Shown piece by piece: positions 63,982-64,000 of a stretch of DNA of 64,000 bases (within the stretch, counting starts at the first letter, position 1; the number at the start of each line of letters is the position of its first letter). The stretch is from Echinostoma caproni (lineage: Eukaryota > Platyhelminthes > Trematoda > Plagiorchiida > Echinostomatidae). The translations under genes were made by a program, and so were the position numbers. Below the pieces are notes generated by a model. The model saw nothing but the letters and a program-made list of their open reading frames with translations, did not search any database and was not told the origin of the DNA. The stretch is from assembly GCA_900618425.1 (NCBI GenBank), contig UZAN01039889.1:7260-71259 (forward strand), written 5' to 3'.

Positions 63982-64000
63982 TTTTCACGTCAGAATTCCA

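Noticed and set aside
1..64000. CRISPR arrays, bacterial operons, phage or ribosomal RNA genes
   Set aside because: No regularly spaced repeats, no long contiguous genes with ribosome sites, and no rRNA-like conserved segments were seen; the spliced, repeat-rich layout is eukaryotic.

Overview
The window looks like nuclear DNA of an invertebrate animal, most likely a parasitic flatworm of the trematode type. The sequence is AT-rich and nearly gene-empty in open-frame terms. Coding sequence occurs as short islands bounded by good GT..AG splice sites (mostly GTAAGT donors) and separated by kilobases of non-coding DNA. It carries several decayed Penelope-like elements with GIY-YIG endonuclease tails, tRNA-derived short repeats and a LINE 3' end. 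The flatworm assignment is an inference from this style and was not checked by any search.

The best supported gene is on the minus strand at the left. Two adjoining exons (5805-5964 and 3840-3961) encode a Ras-association domain of the MRL/Grb7 adaptor superfamily (MIG-10/RIAM/lamellipodin, Pico in flies, or the related Grb7/10/14). The split codon across their junction gives the Leu-Glu-Arg typical of that family. A 675-bp exon (8941-9615) encodes a low-complexity Ser/Pro/Gln/Asn region directly before the domain. Further upstream, 24912-25368 and possibly 33283-33486 continue in compatible phase, and a 20-bp microexon at 14791-14810 can repair the one phase clash. The PH domain expected next would lie beyond the left edge or in short exons I could not find.

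A second minus-strand gene is inferred from four exons with matching phases at 60684-60859, 55546-55589, 53777-53913 and 41518-41739, the last ending in a stop codon. It encodes a mostly helical protein that I cannot name. On the plus strand, several short splice-bounded islands (10484-10547, 12116-12183, 13407-13422, 17044-17079, 27483-27678, 30048-30087, 34412-34482, 35892-35986) suggest one or more genes lying antisense within or beside the introns of the minus gene. These are tentative.

Mobile DNA: Penelope-like remnants at about 7300-7930, 17837-19580 and 37530-38400; two copies of a 1.2-kb repeat at 1-1236 and 19600-20775; tRNA-derived SINEs near 14.0, 15.1, 49.4, 57.6 and 60.9 kb; LINE 3' fragments near 43.8 and 62.3 kb; and three inverted repeats, the largest a 102-bp-arm foldback at 29174-29383. 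The most notable non-coding item is a complete candidate hammerhead ribozyme at 52668-52741, with canonical core, GUC cleavage triplet and three stems. The assembly has one 517-base gap whose two edges carry the same 28 bases, and four tiny N gaps also flanked by short direct repeats.
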